Notes: generated by a model from the sequence alone, not told the origin. Positions 55,282-64,000 are shown, numbered from the stretch's first letter. The stretch: 64,000 bases of DNA from JBEKHT01 sp049516595 (GCA_049516595.1 JBEKSY010000014.1:10388-74387); one strand, 5' to 3'. A program made the numbers and translations.

Positions 55282-56319
55282 TCACCGGCGGGAAATGATG
55301 GCGATCAGCTCCTGGCTGACAACCTGCCCGCCCTCGTCCACCAGGCCGAAATCCATGGCCTTGTAGGTCCAGTAGGCGCGGCCGATCCCGAATCCGTGCA
55401 GCAGATCAATCAGGTCTCGAGTCCAGTTCAGGCGAGTGGTCAGGTCGGCTTGCTCGTAGACGCCGAACTCGCCGCAATAGACCGGCTGGTTCGTGCGCAG
55501 GGAGAAGTCCAAGCACGGTTGGAGTTCAGATTGGAGGTACCAGCAGTCGAATCGTTTTCCGACCTCGGCTCCCAGTCGATCGCGGTGCTCGGGGTGGGCC
55601 TGCAGGAAAGCCTCCAAGCCGGGCGCAAATCCCGGGTAGTCGATCGGGCGGTCATACTCCACCAGAGCCTGGATCCAGGGCGCTTTCTGGTGGGTCACGA
55701 CCAGGGGGGCGTAGAAGTGGAACGTGAAGAGGATGTTCGGATCGGGAGTGACTTCCAGGCTGCTCAGCTGGCCGGGCGCATTGTAACGGTTGGCTCCGAT
55801 GACGATCAATCGCTGAGCATCCTCCTTGCGGATCATCGCCACGGCCCGTCGAACCAACGCGTTCCAGGGATCGCTGGTGGGCAGGAAAACTTCATTGAGC
55901 AGTTCAAAGGCCAGCCCGTCCTCCATCTGAGCGCAGAAACGGTGGGTCATGGTATGCCAGAGCGCCAGAAAGCGTTCTTGCAGGGCGGGGCTCCCGAAGA
56001 GCAGGCTTTCAACCGGGGCTTCGAAGGTGTAGCCGGGTGCTTTGTGAAGGTCGAGGATGACGCGCAGCCCGTTTTCCTGGCACCAATCCAGGCAGGATTC
56101 AACGTATCCCAATCCGCTCTCACTGGAAACACCCGCCCGAGGCTCGTCCTGGAGCAGGGGGTAATCGACTGGCAGTCGGATGTGATCAAACCCCCAGCCG
56201 GCAATCCGTTTGATGTCCTCGGCGGTGATGAAGGAATCAAAGTGCCGCTGGTCGCTAGTCGGGTATTGTGATAACCACCCGCCTAGATTCACCCCGACTT
56301 GAAGTTTCTCCCGATCCAT
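55282..56319 (-). CDS. Cytoplasmic GH5-type glycosidase (endo/exo-beta-glucanase-like)
   Basis: The 345-residue enzyme has the GH5 (beta/alpha)8 pattern: GVNLGGWLSQ at the start, WGFDHIRLPVDY near 42-53, LDLHKAPG near 89-96, the acid/base FELLNEV (Glu143) and the nucleophile YCGEFGV (Glu284). No signal peptide is present, so it acts in the cytoplasm on imported oligosaccharides, not on polymeric cellulose. It lies between the two GH94 genes and overlaps the start of the next one. Beta-glucosidic or mannosidic specificity is not decided. Confidence 0.93.
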   Translation of the reverse strand: MDREKLQVGVNLGGWLSQYPTSDQRHFDSFITAEDIKRIAGWGFDHIRLPVDYPLLQDEPRAGVSSESGLGYVESCLDWCQENGLRVILDLHKAPGYTFEAPVESLLFGSPALQERFLALWHTMTHRFCAQMEDGLAFELLNEVFLPTSDPWNALVRRAVAMIRKEDAQRLIVIGANRYNAPGQLSSLEVTPDPNILFTFHFYAPLVVTHQKAPWIQALVEYDRPIDYPGFAPGLEAFLQAHPEHRDRLGAEVGKRFDCWYLQSELQPCLDFSLRTNQPVYCGEFGVYEQADLTTRLNWTRDLIDLLHGFGIGRAYWTYKAMDFGLVDEGGQVVSQELIAIISRR

Positions 56320-56471
56320 CGATCCTTCCCCGGACCTGAGGCTGAAGTCCGTGGCTTACAACCCCAGTTGGGGGCTGCCAGTCCCGGTCAAGGGCCTGAT
56401 CCGTACCGTGGGACCCCAGCGGAGTTCCTGCCCATCGTGGGGATGACATTCCCCCTCGGCCATCGGCCCAG

Positions 56472-58940
56472 TCAATACTCACCTACGGTTGCCAGGACGT
56501 GGACTTCTCTTGTCCCTGGGGCCGGAGGCAGGATGACGGTTCCCTCGGCGCCCTTTCCATCCACCTCCAGGCGGACTCTGTTCCCTGGCCCTCTCCGCCT
56601 CACCTGAATAACGTAGCGGACGTCCCGGAACTCGCGAGCTACCTCAAAGCCGGACCAGGTGGAGGGCATGACCGGGGCGACCTGCAGCCCCTCAAAGGTC
56701 GGGCGGATTCCCAGGATCCACTGCGTGATGGCCACGTAGTTCCAGGCCGCCGTTCCGGTGAGCCAGGAATTCTTTGCTTCCCCATAGGTTGGGGCGTCTC
56801 GTCCCGCGATCATCTGGGCGTACACGTAGGGCTCGCACCGATGCACTTCGCTGATGGCTTCACGTGCGGAGGGGTTGATGCGCAGGTAATAGTCATGGGC
56901 CCGGTCGCCGTGCCCCATTCTGGCCTCGGCAATCATGATCCACGGGTTGGTGTGACAGAAAATCCCCCCGTTCTCTTTGTACCCAGGCGGGTAGGATGAG
57001 ATTTCGCCGAGCTGCAGGTAGTAGCGACTGTAGGCAGGCTGCAAGAGCAGGATGCCGTGCGGTGTAGCCAGGCGCGCGGCCACCGCGTCCAGCGCCTGCT
57101 CGGCGCGGCCGTTGTCCAGGCCCAGGCCGGCCATCACGCACAGGCCCTGCGGCTCGATGAAGATCTGTCCCTCCTGGCAATCCTTTGACCCGACCGGTTT
57201 GCCGAAATCGTCATAGGCGCGGCAAAACCATTGACCGTCCCAGCCTGCCGACCAGACCGCCTTCTCCATGTCCTGCGCCGCCGCGCTGAAAGCCTCCGCA
57301 TCCTGGGGGCGGCCGAGCCTCTTGGCCATGGCGGCCATTTCCCCAGAGGCCAGGACGAACAAGCCTGCGATCAGGACGCTCTCGGCCGTCTTCCCGTCCT
57401 TGGTCGCGGTCGTCTGGAAGGATTGGCCAGGGGTTCCGGAAAAGCAGTTCAGGTTCAAACAGTCGTTCCAGTCGGCGCGTCCGATCAAGGGCAGGCGGTG
57501 GGGTCCCCTGCGCTCGAGCGTGTACTCGGTCGAGCGACGGAGATGCTCGTAGAGCGGCCTCTCGGAGCCGGGCTGGCCGTCGTACGGAACAGGCTCGTCC
57601 AGGATCCCCCAATCGCCGGTTTCTTTGACGTAGGCTGCCGCGGCCAAGATCAGCCAGAGCGGGTCATCGTTGAAGCCGCTGCCCACGTCGTTGTTTCCGC
57701 GTCGGGTCAGTGGCTGGTACTGGTGGTAGGCTCCGCCGTTCTCCAGTTGCGTCGCCGCCAGCTCGAGCAGCCGCTGGCGAGCCCGTTTCGGGACAAGGTG
57801 AACGAAACCGAGCAGGTCCTGATTTGAGTCACGGAAGCCAATGCCCCGCCCGACGCCGCTCTCAAAGTACGAGGCCGAGCGGGAAAGATTGAAGGTGATC
57901 ATCAGCTGGTAGGCGTTCCAGATGTTCACCATGCGATTCGTGTGGCCATCCGGCGTGGTGACCTGTAGCTTGCTCAGGAGACCGTCCCAGTAGGCCCTCA
58001 ATTCTTGGAAGGCGCGCTCCACTTCGTCCGCCTGCAGATAGCGGGTCAGGATCGGTTGCAGGCTGCGTTTGTTTATCGCTTGCGAATCGGGGGGGTCGAA
58101 CTTCTCACCTTCCGGGTTTTCGTGATACCCCAGGACGAAGCGCAGGCTCTTCCGTTCCCCGGGTTTCAACCTCAGCTTGACTTGCTGTGTGCCCACGGGC
58201 TGCCACCCGCGAGCGATTGAATTGGACATCTGGCCCAATTCCACGGCCCGAGGTGATTCCCAACCCCGGTAAGGGCCCAGGAACGCCTCGCGCTGCGTGT
58301 CAAAACCGGCGAGTTTCTCGGAACAGGCGAAGTAAGCAAAGTGGTTTCGGCGCTCGCGGTACTCCGTCTTGTGATAGATCACCCCGTCTACGACCTCCAC
58401 CTCTCCAACCGACAGATTGCGTTGGAAGTTGGTGGCGTCATCCCAGGCGTCCCACAGACAGAACTCGACCGCGGAAAAGGCGGACAGGGAAACCGGCCGA
58501 TCGCGCCGGTTCGTGATGTTCAGTTCCCAGATTTCCAGGTTCTGGCCGAGGGGGACAAAGTAGCGGATTTGAGCCGCGATCCCAGCCAACTCAGATCGGA
58601 TGGTTGTGTACCCCAACCCGTGGCGACATTCGTACTTGTCGAGGGGGGTCCGCGTCGGCTGCCAAGTGGGCGACCAGAACAACGGTCCGGTCGGATGAGA
58701 GGGGATGTCGTCGTCGCGCAGGTAAAGGTACCGCCCATTGGAGTCCGCTGGAGCATTGTTGTAGCGATAGCGAGTCAGCCGCCGAAGACGCGCGTCCTGG
58801 TAGAAGGAGAAGCCGCCCGCGGTGTTGGAGATAAGGCCGAAATAGGCCTCACAGCCCAGATAGTTGATCCAGGGCAGGGGGGTATCAGGGCGCTCGATGA
58901 CATATTCTCGCTGCTCGTCGTCAAAGTGGCCAAAACGCAT
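56472..58940 (-). CDS. Cellobiose phosphorylase (GH94)
   Basis: The enzyme cleaves cellobiose with phosphate to glucose-1-phosphate and glucose. At 822 residues it has the same length as the well-studied cellobiose phosphorylases. The sequence PLIGRADWNDCLNLNCF near residues 484-500 has the catalytic Asp490, and phosphate-binding residues lie in the YPPGYKENGGIF region near 657. Internal location is inferred from lack of a signal peptide. A GAGG element precedes the ATG. It sits upstream of GH5 with a 152-base gap, and 195 bases downstream of the GH130 gene on the same strand. Confidence 0.96.
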   Translation of the reverse strand: MRFGHFDDEQREYVIERPDTPLPWINYLGCEAYFGLISNTAGGFSFYQDARLRRLTRYRYNNAPADSNGRYLYLRDDDIPSHPTGPLFWSPTWQPTRTPLDKYECRHGLGYTTIRSELAGIAAQIRYFVPLGQNLEIWELNITNRRDRPVSLSAFSAVEFCLWDAWDDATNFQRNLSVGEVEVVDGVIYHKTEYRERRNHFAYFACSEKLAGFDTQREAFLGPYRGWESPRAVELGQMSNSIARGWQPVGTQQVKLRLKPGERKSLRFVLGYHENPEGEKFDPPDSQAINKRSLQPILTRYLQADEVERAFQELRAYWDGLLSKLQVTTPDGHTNRMVNIWNAYQLMITFNLSRSASYFESGVGRGIGFRDSNQDLLGFVHLVPKRARQRLLELAATQLENGGAYHQYQPLTRRGNNDVGSGFNDDPLWLILAAAAYVKETGDWGILDEPVPYDGQPGSERPLYEHLRRSTEYTLERRGPHRLPLIGRADWNDCLNLNCFSGTPGQSFQTTATKDGKTAESVLIAGLFVLASGEMAAMAKRLGRPQDAEAFSAAAQDMEKAVWSAGWDGQWFCRAYDDFGKPVGSKDCQEGQIFIEPQGLCVMAGLGLDNGRAEQALDAVAARLATPHGILLLQPAYSRYYLQLGEISSYPPGYKENGGIFCHTNPWIMIAEARMGHGDRAHDYYLRINPSAREAISEVHRCEPYVYAQMIAGRDAPTYGEAKNSWLTGTAAWNYVAITQWILGIRPTFEGLQVAPVMPSTWSGFEVAREFRDVRYVIQVRRRGPGNRVRLEVDGKGAEGTVILPPAPGTREVHVLATVGEY

Positions 58941-59103
58941 GGCGCCTCGAGGAGGGGGACTCTCCGGTGGAAATGGAGACCTGGGAGGGCGCGACCGCGC
59001 CCCAAGGGTTCGTCAATCGAGAATCAGGACCTCTCTCCGCTCCAGACCTGCGGCTGAACCGGTGCGCCGACTGACTCGCTGTAACCGTGTAGAAGAGGAG
59101 AGG

Positions 59104-59133
59104 GCAGCCGGGATCCTCTGGATTCCCGGCCGC
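59104..59133 (-). terminator. Hairpin directly behind the GH130 gene
   Basis: GCGGCCGGGAATCC and GGATCCCGGCTGC form a stem of about 12 bp with bulges and a 3-base loop, followed by CCCTCTCCTCTTCT on the minus strand. It may partially end transcription between the transporter/GH130 part and the GH94/GH5 part. Confidence 0.55.
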
Positions 59134-59135
59134 TC

Positions 59136-60134
59136 TCAAGTCTGCCCCAGAGAATCTTTCCGTACGAAGTCCAAGAGCTCATCGAATCTCGAATACGCCA
59201 GGCAAGTCACTGTGTCCGCCCCACCATAGTAGATCGCCATGCGCCCGGTGGGCGGGTCCACCAGCGCCGCACTGGGAAAGGTGACGTTGGGAACATCGCC
59301 GACGCACTCGTAGGACTCCCTGGGGTTGAGCAAGTAGGATCGCGTTCGATGAAGGACTTTCCAAGGCTGCTCAAGATCCAGCACGGCCGCGCCGAAACTG
59401 TACACGAACCCATTGCACGAGGTGAGTACGCCGTGATAGATAAGGAGCCACCCCTCGGTGGTTTCGATGGGTGTGGGCCCCGCGCCGACTTTGGTAGACT
59501 GCCAACCTCCGACCGGGGACATGACATGCCGGTGGTGCCCCCAATAGGTCAGGTCGGGGCTCTCGCTGTAGAAAATATCGCCGAAAGGGGTGTGCCCGGT
59601 GTCGCTCGGCCGACTGAGCATCGCGAACTTGCCGTTGATCTTGCGAGGGAAGAGCACGCCGTTTCGGTTGTATGGCAGAAAAGCGTTCTCCATCTGCAAG
59701 AAGGTCTTGAAATCATAGGTATAGGCCAGGCCGATCGTCGGCCCGTGGTACCCGTTGCACCAAGTCAGATAGTACCTGTCCTGCAGCCAGCAGACGCGGG
59801 GATCATAGCCATAGGTGAAGTTGCCGATTTCGCCGTCCTGGCTTCGGAACTGGATGCGTTCCGGCTCAATGTCCCAGTCGATTCCGTTGCGGCTCCGCCC
59901 GGCATGCAGCTGCATATCTCGGGCGGCGTTATCACAGCGAAAGACACCGGCGAACCCGTCCTGGAAGGGCACGACGGCGCTGTTGAAGATGCTGTTGGTG
60001 CCTGGAACGGCGGCGCGGGTGAGGATTGGGTTCCTTTCGGAACGCCAGACGGCTTCATGCCGGCCGTCGGGGGGATCTTCCCAGGGGATGTTGCCTAATT
60101 CGGGTCCAATCAGACGGATCGTTGAGGTAGTCAT
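59136..60134 (-). CDS. GH130 family beta-1,4-mannoside phosphorylase-like enzyme
   Basis: The 332-residue protein has the five-bladed propeller signatures of GH130: NPILTR near residue 36, YGYDPRV with catalytic Asp111, STKVGAGPTPIET near 213-225, and GWLLIYHGV near 228-236. Family members phosphorolyse mannosyl-glucose or manno-oligosaccharides to mannose-1-phosphate. The ATG at 60134 has GAGGAAC upstream. It follows the ABC ATPase by five bases, so it is cotranscribed with the transporter. The exact substrate is not decided. Confidence 0.93.
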   Translation of the reverse strand: MTTSTIRLIGPELGNIPWEDPPDGRHEAVWRSERNPILTRAAVPGTNSIFNSAVVPFQDGFAGVFRCDNAARDMQLHAGRSRNGIDWDIEPERIQFRSQDGEIGNFTYGYDPRVCWLQDRYYLTWCNGYHGPTIGLAYTYDFKTFLQMENAFLPYNRNGVLFPRKINGKFAMLSRPSDTGHTPFGDIFYSESPDLTYWGHHRHVMSPVGGWQSTKVGAGPTPIETTEGWLLIYHGVLTSCNGFVYSFGAAVLDLEQPWKVLHRTRSYLLNPRESYECVGDVPNVTFPSAALVDPPTGRMAIYYGGADTVTCLAYSRFDELLDFVRKDSLGQT

Positions 60135-60139
60135 GTTCC

Positions 60140-61081
60140 TCAGCACCGACAACAGGCGGCCGAGTGATCCGGTTCGATATCTCTCAGCATGGGTCTCTCC
60201 CGGGCGCAGTCTTTGTCTGCCAGTGGGCATCGGTCGTAATAGGCACAGCCGCCGCCCGGCCCATCCTGCGGAACCCTTGAAACCCGATCTCTCGTCATCT
60301 CTTCCCACTTGTGGTCCAGGCGAGGGATCGAGGCCATCAACATCTTGGTATAGGGATGCAGCGGGTTTGCGAAAACCCTTTCCGACGAGCCCATTTCGAC
60401 GACGCATCCCTGGCGAAGAATCACCGCCCGGTCGCTGATGTAGTACCCCAGGGAAAGATCGTGGGTGATGAAGAGGATGGACAGCCCGCGGGATTTGAGG
60501 TCCGCCAGTAAGTTCAGGACATCGATCCGGGTGGAGGCGTCAAGCATGCTGATGATTTCGTCAGCCACCAGGAACTGAATATCCAGCAGCAGCGCGCGAG
60601 CGATCAGGAAGCGCTGAAGCTGGCCCCCGCTGAGCTGGTGAGGGAACTTGTGCAAGACATTCTCGGGATTGAGGCCGACGTCTTTCAAAGAGCTGTCGAC
60701 CCGGCCGTTCCACTCCGCGCCGTTCAGGTGCGGGTAAAACTGCTCGCGGATAAGGGCGAAGACCCGATCGGCTTTGAAGATCGGATTGTATGAGCTGAAG
60801 GGGTCCTGAAAGACACCCTGCACATGCCGGTAGTATTCCTTCAAAGGCGCGCCCCGCAGGGTGGCGATGTCCGTGCCGCCGAAAGAAATCCTGCCCGAGC
60901 TGGCCGGGGTAAGGTGCAGGATCATCCGACCGATGGTGGTCTTCCCGCTTCCGCTCTCGCCGATCAGGGAGACGACCTCCCCTTTCTGGACGTCGAAGCT
61001 CACTTTGGTTGCGGCAGGAAGCTCCTTGCCGCCAAAGGTCCCCACTCGGTACACCTTCGATACGGCCTCAAGCGACAGCAT
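60140..61081 (-). CDS. Oligopeptide/oligosaccharide ABC transporter ATPase, OppF/DppF type
   Basis: The 313-residue ATPase has Walker A IGESGSGKTT near residues 39-48, signature HQLSGGQLQR near 155 and Walker B FLVADEIISMLD near 175-186, then a C-terminal Cys-rich OppD/F-type extension (YYDRCPLADKDC, near 280) that may bind Fe-S. The ATG at 61081 has GGAGGG upstream and overlaps the preceding ATPase by 14 bases. In sugar clusters of this kind, Opp-type systems carry beta-linked oligosaccharides. Confidence 0.93.
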   Translation of the reverse strand: MLSLEAVSKVYRVGTFGGKELPAATKVSFDVQKGEVVSLIGESGSGKTTIGRMILHLTPASSGRISFGGTDIATLRGAPLKEYYRHVQGVFQDPFSSYNPIFKADRVFALIREQFYPHLNGAEWNGRVDSSLKDVGLNPENVLHKFPHQLSGGQLQRFLIARALLLDIQFLVADEIISMLDASTRIDVLNLLADLKSRGLSILFITHDLSLGYYISDRAVILRQGCVVEMGSSERVFANPLHPYTKMLMASIPRLDHKWEEMTRDRVSRVPQDGPGGGCAYYDRCPLADKDCARERPMLRDIEPDHSAACCRC

Positions 61082-62036
61082 GGGTGTCGAAATCCCTCCA
61101 GCATGCCAGGAAATGGCCTTTTTCCACCTCCACGAAAGGTGGCTCCAGCTGGCATTTCTCAAAGGCGTCGGGACACCGTTCTCCGAAGCGGCATCCCTTC
61201 GGGGGGTTGAGCAACAGCGGCGGGGTCCCGGGGATGCCCGTGAGTCTCTTCTGGGCGTACTTGGAGCCAAGTTTGGGCAAGGACGATATCAGCAGCCTCG
61301 TGTATGGGTGCCGGGGATTCTGGATGATCGTATCCGTCGGGGCTTTCTCTGCCAGCTGCCCGGCATACATGATCAGGATGCTGTCGGCCATCTGGTACAG
61401 GATCGAGATGTCATGGGTGATCACGATGGCGCTCTTGCAGCAGCCATTGTTGCGGAATTCGACCAGCATCTCCACGACCGCCTTTTGTGTGGCCACGTCC
61501 AGCGCCGAGGTGATCTCGTCTGCGATCAGCAGAGAAGGATTCAAGAGCGTGGACAGGACCATCACCATCCTTTGTTTCATGCCCCCGGAAAGCTCAATCG
61601 GATACATGTGCAGCACTTCGTCGGACAGCTCGACCAGGTCCAGCCGCCTCTTGAGCTCGGGCAGAACGGCCTGGAAACTGATCTTCCTGGAGGCAAGCAG
61701 CTCGGCGGTCATCTTCCCTATTTTTCTGGTCGGATTCATGGCGTTCATGGCGTACTGCGGGATGATGGAGATCCTCTTAAAGCGGAAGGCATTCATCTTT
61801 TCCATGTCCCAGATGGGCACGTCTTCATGGTCAAGGGTCACCTGCCCGCGGATGAACTTCATGGGGGGATTGAGAAAGATCAGGCTGTGACCCAGCGTGG
61901 TTTTCCCGCAGCCCGATTCACCGGCCAGCCCCATGATTTCCCCATCCGCAACGCTGAAGCTCGCGCTTTCCAGCGCCTGGACACGGCCTCGCAAGGTCTG
62001 ATAATAAACCGTGAGACCTTCTACCTGTAAGCTCAT
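61068..62036 (-). CDS. Oligopeptide/oligosaccharide ABC transporter ATPase, OppD/DppD type
   Basis: The 322-residue ATPase has Walker A AGESGCGKTTLG near residue 38, signature IELSGGMKQR near 150 and Walker B LLIADEITSALD near 170, and a C-terminal oligopeptide-type extension with CRFGERCPDAFEKC near 285-298. It follows the permease by four bases. The pair OppD/OppF is needed for a functional heterodimer. Confidence 0.94.
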   Translation of the reverse strand: MSLQVEGLTVYYQTLRGRVQALESASFSVADGEIMGLAGESGCGKTTLGHSLIFLNPPMKFIRGQVTLDHEDVPIWDMEKMNAFRFKRISIIPQYAMNAMNPTRKIGKMTAELLASRKISFQAVLPELKRRLDLVELSDEVLHMYPIELSGGMKQRMVMVLSTLLNPSLLIADEITSALDVATQKAVVEMLVEFRNNGCCKSAIVITHDISILYQMADSILIMYAGQLAEKAPTDTIIQNPRHPYTRLLISSLPKLGSKYAQKRLTGIPGTPPLLLNPPKGCRFGERCPDAFEKCQLEPPFVEVEKGHFLACWRDFDTHAVA

Positions 62037-62040
62037 GCCC

Positions 62041-62907
62041 CTACATCTCCCTGAGTTTGGGGTTGAAGATTTCGTCCAATCCCACGTTCGTTACATACAG
62101 GGCCCCGACGATGGCGGTGATAGCAATGCCGGGTGGAATGAACCACCACCAGACGCCGATAATGAGGGCCCCGTAGATCACGGCGTTGTTCATCATCAGG
62201 CCCAGAGAGGTCACGTTGGTTGGACCCAGGCCGATGAAGTCCAGCGTGGCAGCGGTCAGGATGGCTCCACCGAACTGGAGGATGAAGACGAGCAGCAGGT
62301 AGGACATCATGTTCGGTGCGATTTCCGTGGCGATGATCTGGAGCGGTTTCCTGGCGCTCATGCGAGCCAGATCAACAAACTCCCTCGTACGCAGCGAGAA
62401 GGTCTGAGCCCGGACGGCCCGGGCGGTCCAGGGCCAGGCAAAGCAACCAATGAAGATGCTCTCTATCAGCACGCCGCGAGCCCTCAGGTAAACAGCAATG
62501 ATCAGAAGCACCATCAGAGCGGGGATCACCAGCACGACATTGGTGAGCATGTTGAGGAATTCGTCGATCAGGCCGCCGCGATAGCCGGCCAGAAAGCCAA
62601 CCAACAGGCCGATCAGCGTTCCCAGTCCCCCGCCCAGAATGCCCACCTCAAAAGCTGCGCCCAGCCCATAGGCGAATTGTGAAAAGACGTCATTCCCGAA
62701 GGAGGTGGTTCCGAACCAGTATTGAAGGGAGGGAGGATGGGTCTGTGCCCCGGCGAACTCATTGGGTTTGTACTTGGCCAAGTGCGGCCCGATGATTGCC
62801 AGGACCACAAAGAAAAGAATGATTGCCAGGCCGACTCGGAGCTTGGTGTTCCTCAGGGCGAAAAAGAGGATTTCATTCTTCTTCTTGGGTTCCGTCATGG
62901 CCTCCAT
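62041..62907 (-). CDS. ABC transporter permease, OppC/DppC type
   Basis: The 288-residue permease has six membrane helices. The N-terminal FALRNTKLRVGLAIILFFVV helix and the EAA loop (EFVDLARMSARKPLQIIATEIAPNM near 180-205) are typical of OppC. Two ATGs compete for the start, 62907 and 62898; the former is kept. It lies six bases behind the partner permease. Confidence 0.93.
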   Translation of the reverse strand: MEAMTEPKKKNEILFFALRNTKLRVGLAIILFFVVLAIIGPHLAKYKPNEFAGAQTHPPSLQYWFGTTSFGNDVFSQFAYGLGAAFEVGILGGGLGTLIGLLVGFLAGYRGGLIDEFLNMLTNVVLVIPALMVLLIIAVYLRARGVLIESIFIGCFAWPWTARAVRAQTFSLRTREFVDLARMSARKPLQIIATEIAPNMMSYLLLVFILQFGGAILTAATLDFIGLGPTNVTSLGLMMNNAVIYGALIIGVWWWFIPPGIAITAIVGALYVTNVGLDEIFNPKLREM

Positions 62908-62913
62908 ATGGTT

Positions 62914-63909
62914 TTATCCCTCGCCCTGCATGCCGATCCGCGTTCTGGGATCCACCAGGATGTAGACAATGTCGATGGCAAAATTGGCCAGCAGGACGCC
63001 AATGATGATGAAAAGGAAACAGCCCTGCAGCAGGAAATAGTCCTCGTTCTGGATCGCCTGGAGGATCAGGTACCCGATGCCCGGGTAGGCGAAAACGATC
63101 TCAGTGACCAGAGCGCCTGCGACGATGACGCCTAGCTGAAGGGCCAGCCCGGTGATCTGGGGCAGCACCGCGTTGTCGAACGCATATCTCCTGACAAGTC
63201 GGCGGGGTGCCCCCAGCGCCTGCAGGTAGTGCGAGTAGTCGGCCTCCAGTTCATAGATGATCAGGTTGCGCATCCCGATCGCCCAGCCGCCGAACATCAC
63301 CAGGAAGAGGGATAAGAAGGGGAGCACCCAGTGCACGGCCAGGCTCCAGATGAAGCTCCAGGTGAAACTGGGCAACATGGTTAAGCTGTAAGCGCCGGAA
63401 AAAGGGAAAACGTGAACGACAATGCCAAGTGCCCAGGCCAGCAGGATCCCCAGCCACATGTAGGGGGTTGCGGTAAGAATGTAGCTGATGGGCAGGATGG
63501 TGTTATCCAGCCATTTGGAGCGTGCCGCGAAAGCGCCGAAGTGATTTCCGGCGTACCAGCTTCCCAGGATTGCGGGCAGGAGCAAAAGAATGTCAAAGGG
63601 AACGGCATCCTTGATGATCTTGATCACCGGCTCGGGGAACAGCCAGATGCTGGTCCCGAAGTCACCGTGAAAGATCGCGATCCAGAAATTAAGATACTGC
63701 CGCCAGATGGGGATGTTCAGGCCGAAGGCCTGCATGTAATAGTTGTAGATCATCTTGGCGGCTTCGGCCTGCAGATTCGCCCGCGCGATCATCCCCTGGA
63801 CCGGATTCCCGGGCATGAAGCGCGGGATGAGCCAATCAATGCTGACGGCCAGGAAGAAGGTGAGGAGGTAGATAAGCAGTTTTCTTTCGAAATATCGCCT
63901 CATCGCCAC
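62914..63909 (-). CDS. ABC transporter permease, OppB/DppB type
   Basis: The 331-residue permease has six membrane segments and the EAA motif around residues 215-235 (YELEADYSHYLQALGAPRRL). An AGGAG element is five to six bases before the ATG. It is the first complete gene of the cluster. A substrate-binding protein gene should lie upstream, beyond the window edge. Confidence 0.93.
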   Translation of the reverse strand: MAMRRYFERKLLIYLLTFFLAVSIDWLIPRFMPGNPVQGMIARANLQAEAAKMIYNYYMQAFGLNIPIWRQYLNFWIAIFHGDFGTSIWLFPEPVIKIIKDAVPFDILLLLPAILGSWYAGNHFGAFAARSKWLDNTILPISYILTATPYMWLGILLAWALGIVVHVFPFSGAYSLTMLPSFTWSFIWSLAVHWVLPFLSLFLVMFGGWAIGMRNLIIYELEADYSHYLQALGAPRRLVRRYAFDNAVLPQITGLALQLGVIVAGALVTEIVFAYPGIGYLILQAIQNEDYFLLQGCFLFIIIGVLLANFAIDIVYILVDPRTRIGMQGEG

Positions 63910-63937
63910 TCCTTGTTCATCAGAAGGTTATTGAGAA

Positions 63938-63969
63938 ACCGCCCCTCCCGCCAGAGGGGGAGGGGCGGT
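63938..63969 (-). terminator. Strong hairpin before the permease genes
   Basis: ACCGCCCCTCCC pairs perfectly over 12 bp, loop of 8 bases, followed by TTTCTC on the minus strand. It is about 30 bases before the OppB start. Just upstream (63984-63986) a TAA ends a frame reading PATH, perhaps the 3' end of a substrate-binding protein gene. Such hairpins often protect the upstream mRNA and lower permease expression. Confidence 0.65.
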
Positions 63970-64000
63970 CAAAGTGCAGCCCGTTAGTGGGTGGCCGGCT

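Noticed and set aside
53534..55366. 610-codon open frame on the plus strand
   Set aside because: It lies antisense to the GH94 gene, whose motifs and neighbours are clear; it has no recognisable domain and arises from high GC at third positions.
60861..62030. 389-codon plus-strand frame in the transporter region
   Set aside because: It is antisense to the OppD gene, whose Walker motifs are unambiguous.
1..64000. CRISPR arrays, insertion sequences, phage genes, rRNA or tRNA genes
   Set aside because: No regularly spaced repeats, transposase, integrase or structural RNA motifs were seen on either strand.

Overview
The window looks like a chromosomal segment of a GC-rich, at least partly anaerobic bacterium. 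The best guess is a member of Chloroflexota. This is an inference from overall style: a TatA with a zinc-ribbon tail, a lipoprotein with a GerMN domain, a MoxR/DUF58/VWA cluster, serpin and HtrA lipoproteins, Opp-type sugar uptake, and many GTG/TTG starts. No rRNA, tRNA or CRISPR array was found. Two oxygen-sensitive glycyl radical enzyme (GRE) systems point to anaerobic metabolism.

Layout. 0-1 kb: an ECF sigma factor and the start of its anti-sigma factor. 1.4-5.5 kb: a three-gene operon of a glycyl radical enzyme, its activating enzyme and an FMN-type split-barrel protein. 6-16 kb: a metallo-hydrolase, a fatty acid hydroxylase, UppP, a secreted serpin divergent from an HtrA-like protease, a SHOCT membrane protein, an SDR oxidoreductase and a frameshifted acetyltransferase. 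16.7-19 kb: TatA/TatC and a flavodoxin pseudogene. 19-32 kb: a chromate transporter, a cysteine synthase, a three-gene ABC-2 exporter, an ICMT-like methyltransferase, DinB-like, DUF362, OsmC-like and phosphotransferase genes. 32-36 kb: a two-subunit molybdenum hydroxylase and AzlCD. 37-42 kb: a membrane protease followed by a MoxR-DUF58-VWA-VWA operon. 42.5-44.5 kb: an acyl-CoA ligase with a long structured leader. 45.4-49.7 kb: a second glycyl radical enzyme pair and a cyclopropane-fatty-acid synthase. 49.8-52.7 kb: a two-component system and a GerMN lipoprotein. 52.8-64 kb: a tightly packed minus-strand cluster for uptake (Opp-type ABC transporter) and intracellular phosphorolysis of beta-linked disaccharides (GH130, two GH94, one GH5).

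How the genes work together. The last 11 kb reads as one pathway. Short beta-glucans or manno-glucans are imported by the ABC transporter and trimmed by a cytoplasmic GH5 enzyme. Phosphorylases then cleave them with phosphate, giving sugar-1-phosphates without spending ATP on sugar activation. The two GRE systems are built differently: their activating enzymes differ in architecture and the enzymes differ in size and radical-loop sequence, so they probably act on different substrates.

About a fifth of the window is without a recognisable gene, nearly all of it before 52 kb. Three genes there (acetyltransferase, flavodoxin, ICMT-like) each carry a lesion equal to the loss of one base. That means either gene decay or assembly errors.
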